7,177 bases of DNA from Eubacteriaceae bacterium UBA4266 (GTDB taxonomy: Bacteria > Bacillota > Clostridia > Eubacteriales > Eubacteriaceae). Below the pieces are notes generated by a model. That model was not told the origin of the DNA. It saw only the letters and a list, made by a program, of their open reading frames with translations, and made no database searches. The position numbers and the translations under genes are program-made. Location of the stretch: positions 1 through 7,177 of the forward strand of contig DGWE01000047.1 in the NCBI GenBank assembly GCA_002396065.1. The letters run 5' to 3'. This document shows, one piece after another, positions 4,987 through 7,177 of this stretch (position 1 is its first letter; every line of letters begins with the position of its first letter).

Positions 4987-6171
4987 ATGAATGCTAAAAT
5001 TTCTGTCACCCGCACCGCCGCGTCTCTGATTTTATGCCTGGCTCTCGCGCTGCCCCTTGCCGCGTGCGGCTCGTCCAGCAGCAGCCAGAAGACGTCGACC
5101 AGCGATTTCGACGCCAAAATGGCGAGCGCCTACACCGCCGTTCTCGACGACGTGGACAACGGCAATTACGATTTTACGAACGCCAATTCTAAATTTGAGA
5201 TGACCCCGGTCACGGATGGCTCAAAGGCCATCCAGTACGCGCTGCAGGACATTGACGGCGACGGCCATCCAGAACTGCTGGTCCGCCAGCCCCAGACCAC
5301 GTCATCCGAGCCGACAATCCAGTGGAACACCCTGTTCTTCACCTACAAGAGCGGGAAAACGGCCAAAGCCCTCGACGGCGTGGTCACCCTCCCCTCGAGC
5401 ACCAGCGCCCGAACGGCTGAAACCAGCCTCTACGCCAGAGACGGCGGCAAAGGCGCGTACAAGCGCGTCTACGACGCCTCGGTGTCCGGCGACGCGAGCG
5501 ATCCAAAGAAAGACAACACCATCAGTTACGCGTCCATCACTGTCGACGGCGACACCATCGCTGAAAAAGATTTAAGCAGTACCAGCACCCCGAAGGATAT
5601 CGGCAAAAAGATCGCCTTCACCGACATTTCCGACCGGTCGGCCCTCGACAAACTTGCGGGCAAAAGCGGCGATACGGCCTCGAGCAATTCGGCTTCAAAA
5701 GCCAAATCCAGCACAAAGTCCAAGTCAAGCACCACGACGTCGAAGGCCACCTCGGCCAAGGACCGCTACGACCAGGCGGTCGCCAATTCCGGCGGCAGCG
5801 TCTGGCAGGGCACACTGCGGATCGTCTCCGATCAGGAAATGACCCAGCTGCAGGTCGATCTCGGCGAAATTTCCCAGAGCGAATACAGCGGTCTCACCAG
5901 TCAGTTCAGCTCAGCGCAGAACGTCGTGCTGGTTTTTAATCAGGCGACAACCGTCACCGGAGAAAGCGCGGACGGCTCGGGCACGACAGAAAGCAAAACC
6001 CAGCGCCTGGTGAAGCTGAACGGCAGCGGCTGGTCCGCCTACGCCGGCAAGCACGTCGCGGTCAAGGTGCCTGCCGCCTCCGCGGTCACCTTCCCCACCG
6101 ATACGCGGCTCCCGATCGGCGACGCAGCGGCTGACATTTCCGCTTCTGACGCGCTCGTCGCGTCCTACTAA
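4987..6171 (+). CDS. Putative secreted lipoprotein with DxDxDG loop and Ser/Thr-rich linker
   Basis: The predicted precursor is 394 residues. I chose the ATG at 4987 because AGAGAGAGG lies directly upstream and because it gives a clean type II signal peptide: basic start, hydrophobic core, lipobox LAAC with Cys27. The in-frame ATG at 4924 would add 21 residues without a good ribosome site. The mature protein starts with a Ser-rich stretch. A first domain (about 40-225) contains QDIDGDGHPELLV (87-99), an EF-hand-like DxDxDG calcium loop of the kind seen in VCBS/FG-GAP-like repeats of many Firmicute lipoproteins. A low-complexity Ser/Thr/Lys/Ala linker (about 228-258) follows, then a second domain (about 260-390) that I do not recognise. 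The protein should be anchored on the outer face of the membrane. Function is unknown; substrate binding or envelope sensing are only guesses. It is monocistronic, with its own promoter and terminator. Confidence 0.85.
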   Translation: MNAKISVTRTAASLILCLALALPLAACGSSSSSQKTSTSDFDAKMASAYTAVLDDVDNGNYDFTNANSKFEMTPVTDGSKAIQYALQDIDGDGHPELLVRQPQTTSSEPTIQWNTLFFTYKSGKTAKALDGVVTLPSSTSARTAETSLYARDGGKGAYKRVYDASVSGDASDPKKDNTISYASITVDGDTIAEKDLSSTSTPKDIGKKIAFTDISDRSALDKLAGKSGDTASSNSASKAKSSTKSKSSTTTSKATSAKDRYDQAVANSGGSVWQGTLRIVSDQEMTQLQVDLGEISQSEYSGLTSQFSSAQNVVLVFNQATTVTGESADGSGTTESKTQRLVKLNGSGWSAYAGKHVAVKVPAASAVTFPTDTRLPIGDAAADISASDALVASY

Positions 6172-6179
6172 GCCTGTAA

Positions 6180-6226
6180 GCTCAAACAAAAAATCCACAC
6201 GTTTAGGCGTGTGGATTTTTTTGAGC
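6180..6226. terminator. Bidirectional intrinsic terminator between lipoprotein gene and hsdR
   Basis: The core stem AATCCACACG (6192-6201) / CGTGTGGATT (6208-6217) closes the 6-base loop TTTAGG. It is flanked by A-rich sequence on the left and a T run on the right, so it works in both directions. An outer match GCTCAAA (6180-6186) / TTTGAGC (6220-6226) can extend the stem. It lies 8 bases after the lipoprotein stop and 6 bases beyond the hsdR stop, which suits two convergent genes. Confidence 0.9.
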
Positions 6227-6232
6227 TGCTAT

Positions 6233-7177
6233 TTATTTTTTCTTCACAACCTCTAATACCGCTTTTTCCTCAGCCGCGAGCGGCACGTCCTGGGTTCCCG
6301 GCGCTTTGTACGCAAACAGGCTGCCGTTCTGGCCCTCGGCGCTGACAATCCCCGAATATTTATCAAAGAAATCCCGGAGCGCGTCGAGGATGCGCTGTTT
6401 TTTCTCCCCGCGGCCGCTGTGGCCGAAGCGGCTGACCGGCGGCATCATGCGGTCGATTGCCGTGCCGGTTTCCTTGATTTCCCCTTCCCTGAAGGCCTCG
6501 GTCATGAAGCGCTTGGCCGGCTCGGGCTTGAGGCGTTCGGCCTGAATGAGGGCGTCCATGTCCTCGCGCATGTGCGCGCTGACGAAACGCTGCCACGCGT
6601 CGGTGATGTCCTCGTCCGCCTCGCTCAGCTGGCCGATAAACTGTTCGATCAGCGCCTTCTTGCTCCGAAGGGTCGGGCTGGCGTCGACGGCGTTCTGAAT
6701 CGTCACGAGGATTTCCTTGTCCGCGCCGTGCTGATCGTGGTATTTCTGCACGAGCATCAGGATGTAGTCGATGTTGATCTCGATCTGGCGGATCAGCTCG
6801 GTCTCGAAGACCAAGTCATCGCTGATGTCCTTCTTGTCTTTCTTCTCGCGCTTCCAGATGTCCTGCAGATCCTGATAGCGGCTGGCGTAATTCTGGAAAT
6901 CCCGTTCGGGGAGGAGCTCCTGTCCCGTGAACTCATCAAAGGCCGACAGCAGGTTGCGCATGCGCAGAATCGCGCCGAAGAGCCGGATAAAGGCTTTTTG
7001 CCGCGCTTCCCCGATAATCGCCGGCTCGTCCAGCGGAAAACCCTTCACGAGCTTGTCGATCAGCTCGGTGTAGCCGTCGTAGTGCCGGCCGCCCTCGTCA
7101 AAACCTTCGTAATAATCCTTGAATTTCCGGATCAGCACGACGCCGCCGGCGTCCTTGTCGCCGAAGAGCGCGATGGC
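6233..7177 (-). CDS. hsdR: Type I restriction endonuclease subunit R, C-terminal part (gene runs off the window)
   Basis: The reading frame stays open to the right edge, adding AIALFGDKDAGGV before the first possible start-like GTG, so this is the C-terminal ~314 residues of a longer protein, not a complete gene. The stretches RQIEINIDYILMLVQKYHD, TIQNAVDASPTLRSKK, LIEQFIGQL and TAIDRMMPPVSRF, then a basic helix ending in DFFDKYSGI, are characteristic of the helical C-terminal domain of EcoR124I-type HsdR subunits, which normally run about 1000 residues. That domain docks the motor/nuclease subunit onto the HsdM2S methylase core. The nuclease and helicase domains are expected outside the window, and hsdM and hsdS, if present, should also lie beyond the right edge. 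The gene ends normally at TAA and is followed by the shared terminator, so hsdR would be the last gene of its operon. GC content is like that of the host genes. Confidence 0.9.
   Translation of the reverse strand, partial: AIALFGDKDAGGVVLIRKFKDYYEGFDEGGRHYDGYTELIDKLVKGFPLDEPAIIGEARQKAFIRLFGAILRMRNLLSAFDEFTGQELLPERDFQNYASRYQDLQDIWKREKKDKKDISDDLVFETELIRQIEINIDYILMLVQKYHDQHGADKEILVTIQNAVDASPTLRSKKALIEQFIGQLSEADEDITDAWQRFVSAHMREDMDALIQAERLKPEPAKRFMTEAFREGEIKETGTAIDRMMPPVSRFGHSGRGEKKQRILDALRDFFDKYSGIVSAEGQNGSLFAYKAPGTQDVPLAAEEKAVLEVVKKK

Noticed and set aside
6306..6545. Open frames opposite and out of frame with hsdR
   Set aside because: Their composition is low-complexity and shadow-like, with no start signal. 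The hsdR frame is strongly supported by family motifs.

Overview
The window looks like chromosomal DNA from a Gram-positive anaerobe of the Clostridia/Eubacteriaceae kind. GC-rich coding regions are separated by short AT-rich intergenic gaps. Ribosome binding sites are strong and purine-rich, there is a lipobox-type lipoprotein with no sign of an outer membrane, and intrinsic terminators are used freely. The taxon is inferred from style and protein character only; no rRNA or tRNA gene is present.

Layout. (1) Positions 1-2581 hold a tight three-gene leftward operon: an ArsB/NhaD-type ion transporter, a cytidylate-kinase-like P-loop protein and a DJ-1/PfpI-family protein. It has a TATAAT promoter at its head and a UUCG-loop terminator at its tail. 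(2) Positions 2688-3149 hold a rightward unit: an extended -10 promoter, a structured leader ending in a 16-bp terminator hairpin, then a sugE/gdx-like small multidrug resistance (guanidinium exporter) gene. The exporter is split by a +1 frameshift at a run of six C. The leader is a good candidate for a guanidine-sensing transcriptional riboswitch. (3) Positions 3190-4662 hold a leftward gene for a 490-residue AlbA_2 (Schlafen-like)/HATPase/winged-helix protein, with lower GC than its neighbours. (4) Positions 4661-4856 hold a dense array of TTTGCTAA-type elements in both orientations. It overlaps the promoter of the AlbA_2 gene and lies just upstream of the promoter of the divergent gene. (5) Positions 4987-6171 hold a rightward gene for a secreted lipoprotein with a DxDxDG loop and a Ser/Thr/Lys linker. 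(6) A bidirectional terminator at 6180-6226 separates it from the leftward, window-truncated 3' end of a type I restriction endonuclease (hsdR) gene.

The most interesting points are the riboswitch-like leader on a broken guanidinium exporter gene, and the repeat array, which looks like a multi-site operator for the AlbA_2/winged-helix regulator and possibly for the lipoprotein gene as well. Nothing here amounts to a complete new defence or metabolic system. The hsdR tail and AlbA_2 gene suggest that the right part of the window may be accessory DNA.
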